Shown in pieces: positions 33,736-42,473 of a stretch of 64,000 nt of DNA. The notes under the pieces were generated by a model. It saw nothing but the letters and a program-made list of their open reading frames with translations. It had not been told where the DNA came from and ran no database searches. Made by a program: the position numbers and the translations under genes. Origin of the DNA: an uncultured Prevotellaceae bacterium (GTDB taxonomy: Bacteria > Bacteroidota > Bacteroidia > Bacteroidales > Bacteroidaceae); assembly GCA_902774795.1 (NCBI GenBank), contig CACYKA010000006.1:1-64000 (forward strand), read 5' to 3'. Each line of letters opens with the position of its first letter. Within the stretch, counting starts at the first letter, position 1.

Positions 33736-35382
33736 TTATTCATTTACAGGTTCGAGATAAATGTAGTCCAGATACATTTCAGAAGTTTCTGTACTAGCCT
33801 TCTTTTTATTAGCATTACCAGTGATGGTAATTGTAACATAGTTGCTCTGGTTGTAGAGACTAACAGGGAACTCCATATTGGCAGCTACAATCATATTACT
33901 AACATCATCGGGAGTAATATCACCTTCTACAGTACCTATTGTAGAATCAAAGGCTCCACAATCTTTTACAATTTCCTTGCCGTCCTGACCATAGTATGTC
34001 AGCTTAATCTTATACTTCACAGGCAGGTTCTTTGCTGCTTCACTGTAAATTGTCTTAGGTATTGTAACGAGATGTACGTTATACTTGCCTGAAAGGACAT
34101 TCGTAAGTTTGTATGTCACATCATAAGTTCCGTTTGTACTTGCAGGAATAATCTGGACATATCCACCCTTATGTACCCTCTTGTCATTGGTAGTTTTTGG
34201 ATTGGTATTACACTTGTCACTAGTCCATGCTGTTATATTCCAAGTAGATTCGCCTTCCTGCTCTATCTTCTTGAAATATGTCTGCTGTGGGTCGAATGGC
34301 CATTCGTCATAATAGTACAGGATACCATTGCTGCACATTCTCTTTCCTTTTGCCTTTCCGAAGAGACCTGTAGGCTCATAAGGCTTATAGAATACATGAT
34401 ACTCAGGAGTAATCTTAGTATACCAATAACTTATGACGCTGTCTTTCTCTGAAGACTGTATCGTGCGGCTGAAGATAGCATCATCCAGGAGAGCACGAGT
34501 AGTCCAATATTTCTGCAGAGAGTCACGCTTTTCAACGTTATCGGCATAGTTAAAATACTTAACAGCCTTTGTCCATGCAGATTTCCATCCGGCATTGGTT
34601 GGGACTGACATATAATATACAGAGTCCTCTGCATTAAGCAATCCTATTGCCTGCATCATCTTGTTACGCTCAATGATGACAGAATCGACATAAATAGGAA
34701 CACCGTCAATCATACCGCTGCTGACACTTGCATTCTCATCAAAGTAATCCTCATTGTAAGAAGCAATGATGCCACCAATATCTGTGAAATCCTTGTCCAT
34801 TACCAATGTCTCATACAAGGTCTTATTATAGATTACAGGACCCTGCAGAATATGCAGTGTACCATTACGGGTCTCTATATTACTTTCACTCAATGGAACA
34901 CCTCCGATAGATGTAGAAGAAAAATCAATATACTTGCCGTTCAACATCTTCAGACGAGAATCCACAGCTGAATGCGGAGAACGTACCAAATGGTTCTTAA
35001 CAAAGAAATTCTCTACTGCAGAATCGCCCTGGGCAGTCTGCAATTCTGCCAATAACGAGTCCTTATTGAAAGTTCCGTTAAGAGGTGCCATAACTGTCAG
35101 AGACTGACCACCCGACAGGACTTCCGCATAGTTTGTCGCTGTCACCTTATGCTGTCTGAACACCCTAGTGTTCATCAGCACTTCAGTAAAGTCTGAAACA
35201 TCCGCACGTGAGGCAATCTCCTCAAACAGGGAGTTTGCATTACTGCCACCTGATGCATTTTCATAGTGGTCACTCCAATCACTACATGATGTGAGCACCG
35301 ATAGCGGAGAGAGTAAGGTGCCAACGACCATCAACCCCCATATATTCCGATGTTTGCTCTTCATTGTCATATATTTTTTCAA
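33736..35382 (-). CDS. Fasciclin (FAS1) domain lipoprotein of the xylan locus
   Basis: 548 residues. The likely start is the third or second Met (MKSKHRNIWG or MTMKSK). The lipobox is VLTSCSDW. A FAS1 domain (SLFEEIASRADVSDFTEVLMNT...LTVMAPLNGTFNKDSLLAEL...FFVKNHLV...NGTLHILQGPVIY) is followed by a C-terminal beta-rich domain. FAS1 lipoproteins found in SusCD operons are thought to be surface glycan-binding proteins; this is context-based. A heptamer repeat spans its start codon region (35378-35405). Confidence 0.85.
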   Translation of the reverse strand: MKKYMTMKSKHRNIWGLMVVGTLLSPLSVLTSCSDWSDHYENASGGSNANSLFEEIASRADVSDFTEVLMNTRVFRQHKVTATNYAEVLSGGQSLTVMAPLNGTFNKDSLLAELQTAQGDSAVENFFVKNHLVRSPHSAVDSRLKMLNGKYIDFSSTSIGGVPLSESNIETRNGTLHILQGPVIYNKTLYETLVMDKDFTDIGGIIASYNEDYFDENASVSSGMIDGVPIYVDSVIIERNKMMQAIGLLNAEDSVYYMSVPTNAGWKSAWTKAVKYFNYADNVEKRDSLQKYWTTRALLDDAIFSRTIQSSEKDSVISYWYTKITPEYHVFYKPYEPTGLFGKAKGKRMCSNGILYYYDEWPFDPQQTYFKKIEQEGESTWNITAWTSDKCNTNPKTTNDKRVHKGGYVQIIPASTNGTYDVTYKLTNVLSGKYNVHLVTIPKTIYSEAAKNLPVKYKIKLTYYGQDGKEIVKDCGAFDSTIGTVEGDITPDDVSNMIVAANMEFPVSLYNQSNYVTITITGNANKKKASTETSEMYLDYIYLEPVNE

Positions 35383-35405
35383 TGTTCAATATTCAATGTT
35401 TAATG
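35378..35405. repeat. 7-bp tandem repeat (TTCAATG) at a gene junction
   Basis: TTCAATG TTCAATA TTCAATG TTTAATG lies between two fasciclin genes, touching the listed start of one and the stop of the other. Similar TTCAAT heptamers occur at 54288-54303. Confidence 0.85.
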
Positions 35406-37370
35406 TCTGTTCTCGCCCTGAGCACTTGCATAAACGCTCTTAGGACATAATTCTATATAGTCAAATGACCATTCTGCATCTCCTTCCAGCACCTGACGGA
35501 AGCGCAACCAGTACTCCTCACCCTCAGTGAATTTTGCTGTAGTAAGAATTCTACGCTGATGCTCAGGAGCATCTACACGGAAGTTAATTGCTCCAGGCTT
35601 ACCATAGGAATCAGGTCCGAGCATATATCCGAGGTTGCGGAGAGTCTTATCAAGAGCACGGCTGTCCTCTTCATCGTTGAGATCATAGTCATTAAAGTCG
35701 ATTGGCAAATTCCATCTACCTAATCGCAGATCGACTGGAATACCGCAAGGCTCATTGTTCAGATATACCTGTACAACACCACGTTCCTCACCGGCTACGT
35801 ATGCCAAACGTATTTCATAAAGTCCCGGAGGAGGATTTGGCAGCTTAATCTGCACGTCATACTGTCCTTTTACAGCAACAGCATTTCCAAGGTATGAAGA
35901 CCACCATACATTATCACAGTGTACACCCACGAATGTTTCAGGTGAGATCTTCCATCCTTCTATATATCCTCGTTTCTGTCCAAAGAGATAGTTCTCTTCC
36001 CATCCCAGGTTGCCACGTGCACCCTGATTCATAAAGTCAGCACTCAATGTTGTAGCATCAATACGCATACGACAGTTGAGCACCTTGTCGCGTACCGTAG
36101 TACTGTACTCCAGAAGATCATCAATATAGAAATATCTGCCATTGAGAGCTACCTGAACACTGGTGCCGCTTTCAGAGTCGGTAAGTACCCTCACACCTTT
36201 CAGACCTTGTGATACAACATTCTTCAGTCCTTTTCTGTTAGCATACAAATCTCCAGCTGCACGACAGAAGCGTATCATACCCTCATTCAACATGGTCTGC
36301 CAGAAGTCCTCAGCATCAGCAACATCCGGGCGACAGCACTGTGTAAGGATTTCTCCGTATGGTGCCCAGGCATCATAGTTTCCAAGACGGTTCATCAAAT
36401 GATAGCTGACCCATCTGTTCAACGGATTCTTACGATTAGTATAGTCGTTATCATAGAGTCCTGCATCACCTGGGAAGGTCTCGTCATAAACCTTCTTCGC
36501 ATGTGCAATAAGACCTTCAAGAGTTGTTATTCCATGCTTTTTCAGTACATCATTTGACTCAACAAAAGCTGTATATTTGAAGAAACGCTTCTCCTTATAG
36601 TAAGCAACCATATCCTTACCACCGAATCGCTTTCCTGGAACACCCTTCGTCACAGAGTCAACGCCGACAGAATATGTATAGTCAATATATTTTGTCAGAG
36701 AGTCAGCCATATTTGTGAGCTTCAGTGCCTGACAGAAAATGGATATTGTTGAATCCTCCTCCATAAGGTCAGGAAGGTACATGTTGCTGGCACTCATCAC
36801 ATGATTGATAGTATGAACAACACCATTGGTGACAGAGTCATCCTTCTGAATAATAAGAGAATGCTTATTTACATAAAGCAGCAGTGCATTATTGTTATTT
36901 ACGTCACTGTCACTGGTAATGATAACATAGCGGTCATCCATATTCATGGCAGGAAGTGCACCGTCACTATAGTCAGTTGTGAAATATGCTCCCTTGTCTA
37001 TGATATGGTTGCGAACTATGGTATCGCAAGTCTTTGCAGGAATATCCTGCACACTTGAATATCCACCTGCTGCCAGATATTCCATCATGGCATTATTGTC
37101 TGGAACAAAGACGGTATAGGTTCCGTATGTTGCCAACATAGAGAAATAGTCGGACACGTCTTCGGCATCCTTGAGCATAGGCTTTGTCCTCTGCAACAAC
37201 TCTACATACAGACTGTAACGCTCCGGATTGTCGGCCAACAATTGAGCTGCAGTCTTCCTTGTAGCAGCATAATAGTTGGTCTCATCATCCTTGGCATCGT
37301 TATCTACGCAAGATGCCACGCTCATCAGCAGCCCCGCTGCCAATAAGAAATATAATGATATTTTTCTCAT
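35400..37370 (-). CDS. Fasciclin (FAS1) domain lipoprotein
   Basis: About 656 residues from MRKISLYFLL, preferred to the in-frame Met three codons earlier; lipobox LLMSVASCVDND. A FAS1 domain (ERYSLYVELLQRTKPMLKDAEDVSDYFSMLATYGTYTVFVPDNNAMMEYLAAGG...VRNHIIDKGAYF...NGVVHTINHVM) is followed by another FAS1-like part and a beta-sandwich end (YDVQIKLPNPPPGLYEIRLAYVAGEERGVVQVYLNNEP) typical of carbohydrate-binding or jelly-roll modules. Probably displayed on the surface with the SusCD pairs. Confidence 0.85.
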   Translation of the reverse strand: MRKISLYFLLAAGLLMSVASCVDNDAKDDETNYYAATRKTAAQLLADNPERYSLYVELLQRTKPMLKDAEDVSDYFSMLATYGTYTVFVPDNNAMMEYLAAGGYSSVQDIPAKTCDTIVRNHIIDKGAYFTTDYSDGALPAMNMDDRYVIITSDSDVNNNNALLLYVNKHSLIIQKDDSVTNGVVHTINHVMSASNMYLPDLMEEDSTISIFCQALKLTNMADSLTKYIDYTYSVGVDSVTKGVPGKRFGGKDMVAYYKEKRFFKYTAFVESNDVLKKHGITTLEGLIAHAKKVYDETFPGDAGLYDNDYTNRKNPLNRWVSYHLMNRLGNYDAWAPYGEILTQCCRPDVADAEDFWQTMLNEGMIRFCRAAGDLYANRKGLKNVVSQGLKGVRVLTDSESGTSVQVALNGRYFYIDDLLEYSTTVRDKVLNCRMRIDATTLSADFMNQGARGNLGWEENYLFGQKRGYIEGWKISPETFVGVHCDNVWWSSYLGNAVAVKGQYDVQIKLPNPPPGLYEIRLAYVAGEERGVVQVYLNNEPCGIPVDLRLGRWNLPIDFNDYDLNDEEDSRALDKTLRNLGYMLGPDSYGKPGAINFRVDAPEHQRRILTTAKFTEGEEYWLRFRQVLEGDAEWSFDYIELCPKSVYASAQGENRH

Positions 37371-37378
37371 ATTACACA

Positions 37379-39142
37379 TTATTGTTTAAAATCTTCAGTA
37401 TCACCGTATGCAGGATTCTGCTTGAGGTATCTGTTAAGTTTCAGCTCATCCTTGTTGAATGGCCAGAAGAGAGAATTAGGATCACTGAGCCTTATCTTTA
37501 TGGCATTGCCGTTAATCTGATATTTCGTCGTAACCTGCTCAGCGAGGAAGGTGTTGCTTCCTGTATGGATAGAATAGCGTACCAGGTCGTACCAACGCTT
37601 ACCCTCGAACATAAATTCACGCTTACGCTCCTTAAGAATAAGGTCTTCCATCATTTTTGTCTGGCTCGAATTATAATCACCAAAGGTAAGGCTTGTACCT
37701 GTGGTAATATTTCTTGCCCTACAGTTGACAGCATCCACAAGATCAAATGCTTCCTGATAATATGCCTCACCCTTCATAACCAAAGCCTCTGCTTTCATAA
37801 GCACGATGTCAGTCAGACGATAGATTATCCAGTTTGCGTATTCATTATTACGACGTGAGAGAGAAAGTTTCACACCATTGGCATCTGATATGGTGTTGAG
37901 ACGGTTTGTCATAGAAACACTATTAGCCACATACTTGGTTATGCTGTTTCTGCCGTTTTCTTTCTTCATTATAGCATAAACGCGACAGTCATCTTTCTTT
38001 TTCTCCCAAACATCATTATTTCCAAGCTCTACATCCTTACTATTCTCATCAGTAGTGGCAAAACCGCCGAGAGGAGTAGAGCTGGTTCCATAGAATCTTC
38101 CTACTGTTTCATTTCCGGTACCCTGATTTGTATAGTACTCCAACTCAAAGATGCTCTCGAAGCTATTACCTTCTCCGAAGATTTCATTGTATGCATTACC
38201 ACAGGTGGTACCACCTTCAACACATTCTCTGATAAGAGGAATTTCATTGAAGAGCATCATGTCATTGATCTCGCCAAGCTTGTCCTTCTTGTCTTCATAC
38301 TGCTGTTTCTTAGCATCAAGAACAATGTCACAATAACGTATTGCCTCATCATAATCACCTTTCCACAGATTCAGTTCTGCGAGCAGTGCATATATAGCAT
38401 TACGTGTTACGCGGCTGCTATTAGCTGCTGCCATAGATGAAGCGACAGAGTTTCCCATTTCACTGTCATCAATATAACGTCTTGCAGCGAAATTCTCCAC
38501 TCCTTTTAGATCGTTAATGAGAATATCAAGTGCTGGTCCGATAACCCATCCGCCATTCACATACTTAAAACCAACAGTAGGCTCAATCTCGAACTCTGTT
38601 TCATCGCTGATACTTGGCTCAAATGTGATAGGCACCTCACCAAATGTTCTGAGAAGGTAGAAATAGCACAGGTCACGTATGAATGTTGCCTCAGCTATAG
38701 TTGACTGCAATTCGGCATACGTATAGTTCGGGTCTATTTCCTGCACCCCTGGTGCATAATGAATAACGGTATTACACCTGTTTATCGTCTGATAGAATAT
38801 AGCCCAGGAAGTCAGAGTGCTACTTGGAAGCAATGTCTCCTTGAGAGCATCCACAATGCTATTCCATACATTCCAATTAGAAAGACTTGGAGTACTTCCC
38901 TGTACTATGTTCTCAGAGCGAAGTTCACCCCAAACTTCCATGCGCAATATGCTTTCCCTGTTTTCGAGAGATTCGTAACAGGAATTCATAACGCTGGTTA
39001 CATCTTTCTTTTCTGTCCAGTAATTTTCAAGCACAACTTCGTTCAGGGGCAACACATCAAGATACTTGTTGCACGATGTTGTTACGCCAGTCAGCAATAT
39101 AGCTGCTGTTACTGCAAATATATTATATAATGTCCTTTTCAT
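37379..39142 (-). CDS. SusD/RagB family surface glycan-binding lipoprotein
   Basis: 587 residues. The lipoprotein signal ILLTGVTTSCNKYLDVLP has its Cys at 24. SusD features: VLENYWTEKKDVTSVMNSCYESL, TFIRDLCYFYLLRTFGEVPIT, AIYALLAELNLWKGDYDEAIRYCDIVL and the C-terminal LILKERKREFMFEGKRWYDLVRY, the classical RagB/SusD C-terminal motif. It is paired with the SusC at 39147-42440, 4 bp away. Confidence 0.95.
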   Translation of the reverse strand: MKRTLYNIFAVTAAILLTGVTTSCNKYLDVLPLNEVVLENYWTEKKDVTSVMNSCYESLENRESILRMEVWGELRSENIVQGSTPSLSNWNVWNSIVDALKETLLPSSTLTSWAIFYQTINRCNTVIHYAPGVQEIDPNYTYAELQSTIAEATFIRDLCYFYLLRTFGEVPITFEPSISDETEFEIEPTVGFKYVNGGWVIGPALDILINDLKGVENFAARRYIDDSEMGNSVASSMAAANSSRVTRNAIYALLAELNLWKGDYDEAIRYCDIVLDAKKQQYEDKKDKLGEINDMMLFNEIPLIRECVEGGTTCGNAYNEIFGEGNSFESIFELEYYTNQGTGNETVGRFYGTSSTPLGGFATTDENSKDVELGNNDVWEKKKDDCRVYAIMKKENGRNSITKYVANSVSMTNRLNTISDANGVKLSLSRRNNEYANWIIYRLTDIVLMKAEALVMKGEAYYQEAFDLVDAVNCRARNITTGTSLTFGDYNSSQTKMMEDLILKERKREFMFEGKRWYDLVRYSIHTGSNTFLAEQVTTKYQINGNAIKIRLSDPNSLFWPFNKDELKLNRYLKQNPAYGDTEDFKQ

Positions 39143-39146
39143 AGTC

Positions 39147-42100
39147 TTAGAATTGGATTGTTATACCACCGGTTATTGATTTTGCCCTTGGTGTCTGTGA
39201 ATAATCTCTGGCAATACCCTTGGTGTCTGTACCTACCTCAGGATCTGCACCGGAATATTTCGTAATACAGAAGACATTCTGAGCAGAGATACTGAAACTG
39301 AGCTGTGTCATACCAAGCTTCTTGATTGCCTTGTTTGAGAAACTGTATGAAAGCTGAGTATAGTTGAGTCTCAGGAAAGAGCCGTCTTCCACGAAGCGGT
39401 CTGAACCAAGCCAGTTATATCCTGCCTGATGCAATGCACGTGGAAGTTCCGTTATGTCACCCTCTACGCGCCAGCGATGGTTGACGGCACGGCTTTGGTT
39501 GTTATTCGTGTACATAGCCTCAACATTCGCGCGGTTCATATTGATAATCTTGTTGCCATAACGGAAGTTGAACTGGTTGTTAAGAGTCCAGCGTCCATAC
39601 TTAATCTTAAATCCGAAACCACCAGTAATCTTTGGCAGTGATGAACCAAGATATACAATATCAAGTTCATTGATTGTACCGTCATGGTTTATATCTTCAT
39701 AGATGGCATCACCACCCTTGAACTCATATTCTGAACCAGTACCGAAACAAAATGTCATTGGCTTAGCAATACCCTTGTCATCAGTAACGACATTACCCAC
39801 AGCATCACGGGCAACAGGAGCATTAGGTCCGCTAACGCCTGGTACTTCCTGAGGTGTGTAGTCTGTATATTGATATACGCCTTTGTAACGGAATCCATAG
39901 ATGGCACCCAAAGGCTTGTCAACTTCAAGACGAGCCATGTATGAACCATTGCTGTGGTTGAATTCCTCATTATACATCTTCAGGCATGTCTCTTCCATCT
40001 CAGTAACAGTACTGCTGTTGTTAGCAAAAGTAACATTTACGTCCACACCTACTTTGCCAAACTTGATGAGGTTGTTACTGTTAATATTAAACTCCCAACC
40101 AACATTCTTCATCTTACCTACGTTATCCCATGCAAGCTGAGTATAACCAGATGAAGAGGCAATTTTAACATTCTGCATAAGAAGGTCAGAAGTGTACTGT
40201 CTGTAAAGTTCAATATTACCGGTAATCTTGTCATTGAGGAATCCGAAGTCGAAACCGAGGTTCCATGTCTTCTTCTTCTCCCATCTGAGATTCTTTAACT
40301 GTACATTAGACGGGTAAGTTGAACCTTCTCTCATATAACCACTACCATTACTGTACTTAGAGAAGTAAAGTCCTTCACTTCCAGGCTGTGTACCCACGAT
40401 ACCTACACCTGGACGTATAGAAAGCATTGACAGCCATGGAAGATGCTCCTTAACCCAAGGCTCGTTGCTGATATTCCAACGCAAAGAGAATGCAGGGAAA
40501 GTACCCCAGCGGTTATCTGGACCAAACTTAGTAGAACCGTCACGACGTATAGAGAAGTCTGCCATATAGCGGCTCTTGTAAGCGTAGTGTAATGAATAAG
40601 TGAAATACAGAGACCTCCACTGACCTGCTGTACTGCTGAAAGGATCACCTATAACAGCTTCGGCACCAGTACTCTGGATTGTACCTGTAGGCAGTCCATA
40701 TACAGCGGTATTCTGTGTCGTTGAGCTACCGTCTGTAAGCTGACCGCGAAGCATCATCATCATAGAATGGTCTTCATTCTTAAAGTGAGGCGTAAAGGTC
40801 AGTGTATGTGTAGTGGTTATACCAAGACTCTTGTATGCATACGCCGTAGAACGGTTGTTGTTGGAGTTTGTATAACTACGCACATTAAGCTCAGCTGGCA
40901 AGAACGTGTCAATATAGTTATTAAAGATATCAAAGACTATCTTACCTTCATACTTCAACTGGTGCTTACCCTCTTCAACACCGAGAAGGTTATATTGCAG
41001 TTGGAACTCAGGTGATATCTTATAGGAAGTATCAGTATTCTTAGCAAGACGAGCGAGAGCAACTGGATTATACACTCCCACCATATTCTGAAGTTCTGGA
41101 GAAGCAGTAGTAGGAAGACTGAAATAGTAATCCAAGTCATTACCATCGTTGTCACGAGCATATACCGGAAGGTTAGGCATATATTTATATGCGATAGCAA
41201 GAAGATCCTGATAGTTCTTCTGGTTCTTGGTATATGTGAAAGCAAGGTTTGATATAATCTTAATACGGTCTGACACGAAATAGTCCAAAGCCACACGAGT
41301 CGTCAGACGATCCAAAGCCTGCTTGATGATAGAACCTGTCTCATGGTCATAACCAGCACCAATACGGAAGTTAGCCTTTTCACCACCACCAGTAAGAGAA
41401 AGATAATGATTCTGGCGCCAACCAGTCTGCTTCACTTCACCAACCCAGTCGGTATTAGCAGCATAGTTCTGCCATCCTACAGTACCAGTAGCATAGTTGA
41501 ACTCGGGGATATCACTGTCACCACTGGACAATCTAGGATTGAAATACGCCTCTTTCTGAAGCATCGTATATTCATCACCCGAAAGCATTTTATATCCCTT
41601 AGGCTGCCATGTTCCCGTGAGACGGAAAGAATAACCTACACGTGTCTTACCACGGCTACCACGCTTCAACTTGATTTCAATAACACCATTTGCACCCTGA
41701 GAACCCCAGATAGCTGTTGCGGCAGCATCCTTCAAGACACTGATGCTCTCAATATCTTCTGGGTTCACATTGAGAAGCTCTGCAAACTTCTCGTCATTGG
41801 CGGAACTCAAATCCATGCCACTGTTTCTGTCACTTTCCCATACATTGCCGTCAACAACGATCAGCGGTTCTGAAGAACCATTGATAGAGCTGACACCACG
41901 CAGACGCATGGAAGTACCAGAACCGAGGTTACCACCCGCTACGATATCAAGACCAGCAATACGTCCTTGCAAGGCCTCATCGATAGTTGTCAAAGCAAGT
42001 CCTTCAAATTCTTTAGTAGAAATTGTCTGGTTAGAGGTTGACAACTCATTATGCGGAATAGCCAGACCGGAACCATTACCACGTCCCTTGCTGACAACCG

Positions 42101-42440
42101 TCACCTCAGTAAGAGTAGTCTCGTCATCAAGTGTAATGTCATACACCGTACCCTTAATTGGCACTGTCTTTGGTTTACAACCCACGAAAGAAAATCTCAG
42201 CTTGTTTTTAGGACTTTTAATCTTAAAAGAGAAGTTACCGTTCATGTCTGTTGTAGTAGAACTAACTATACGGTTTGCATTGTCTATCTCCACAACATTG
42301 GCCTGCATGATAGGACCAAGGGCATCAGAAACTGTACCCGAGATAACTTCATCAGCCTCTTGTGCGAAAGAATGCAATGCTGAAAATGGAGTGAGGAGGA
42401 CACACATCAAGGTCAACCCCAATATATTTTTGTACTTCAT
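39147..42440 (-). CDS. SusC/RagA family TonB-linked outer-membrane transporter
   Basis: About 1097 residues from MKYKNILGLTLMCVLLTPFSALHSFAQ, preferred to the Met seven codons upstream. A carboxypeptidase-like domain (EVISGTVSDALGPIMQANVVEID) leads to a TonB-box-like region (TLTEVTVVSKG), plug (GLDIVAGGNLGSGTSMRLRGVSSINGSSEPLIVVDG, ISVLKDAAATAIWGSQGANGVIEIKLKRG) and a large barrel. It is the main transporter candidate, as it carries the canonical SusC motifs. It follows the triple-fasciclin lipoprotein gene by 13-34 bp. Confidence 0.95.
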   Translation of the reverse strand: MKYKNILGLTLMCVLLTPFSALHSFAQEADEVISGTVSDALGPIMQANVVEIDNANRIVSSTTTDMNGNFSFKIKSPKNKLRFSFVGCKPKTVPIKGTVYDITLDDETTLTEVTVVSKGRGNGSGLAIPHNELSTSNQTISTKEFEGLALTTIDEALQGRIAGLDIVAGGNLGSGTSMRLRGVSSINGSSEPLIVVDGNVWESDRNSGMDLSSANDEKFAELLNVNPEDIESISVLKDAAATAIWGSQGANGVIEIKLKRGSRGKTRVGYSFRLTGTWQPKGYKMLSGDEYTMLQKEAYFNPRLSSGDSDIPEFNYATGTVGWQNYAANTDWVGEVKQTGWRQNHYLSLTGGGEKANFRIGAGYDHETGSIIKQALDRLTTRVALDYFVSDRIKIISNLAFTYTKNQKNYQDLLAIAYKYMPNLPVYARDNDGNDLDYYFSLPTTASPELQNMVGVYNPVALARLAKNTDTSYKISPEFQLQYNLLGVEEGKHQLKYEGKIVFDIFNNYIDTFLPAELNVRSYTNSNNNRSTAYAYKSLGITTTHTLTFTPHFKNEDHSMMMMLRGQLTDGSSTTQNTAVYGLPTGTIQSTGAEAVIGDPFSSTAGQWRSLYFTYSLHYAYKSRYMADFSIRRDGSTKFGPDNRWGTFPAFSLRWNISNEPWVKEHLPWLSMLSIRPGVGIVGTQPGSEGLYFSKYSNGSGYMREGSTYPSNVQLKNLRWEKKKTWNLGFDFGFLNDKITGNIELYRQYTSDLLMQNVKIASSSGYTQLAWDNVGKMKNVGWEFNINSNNLIKFGKVGVDVNVTFANNSSTVTEMEETCLKMYNEEFNHSNGSYMARLEVDKPLGAIYGFRYKGVYQYTDYTPQEVPGVSGPNAPVARDAVGNVVTDDKGIAKPMTFCFGTGSEYEFKGGDAIYEDINHDGTINELDIVYLGSSLPKITGGFGFKIKYGRWTLNNQFNFRYGNKIINMNRANVEAMYTNNNQSRAVNHRWRVEGDITELPRALHQAGYNWLGSDRFVEDGSFLRLNYTQLSYSFSNKAIKKLGMTQLSFSISAQNVFCITKYSGADPEVGTDTKGIARDYSQTPRAKSITGGITIQF

Positions 42441-42473
42441 ATTTCTATGTTCATTTTTCATTGACTACACATT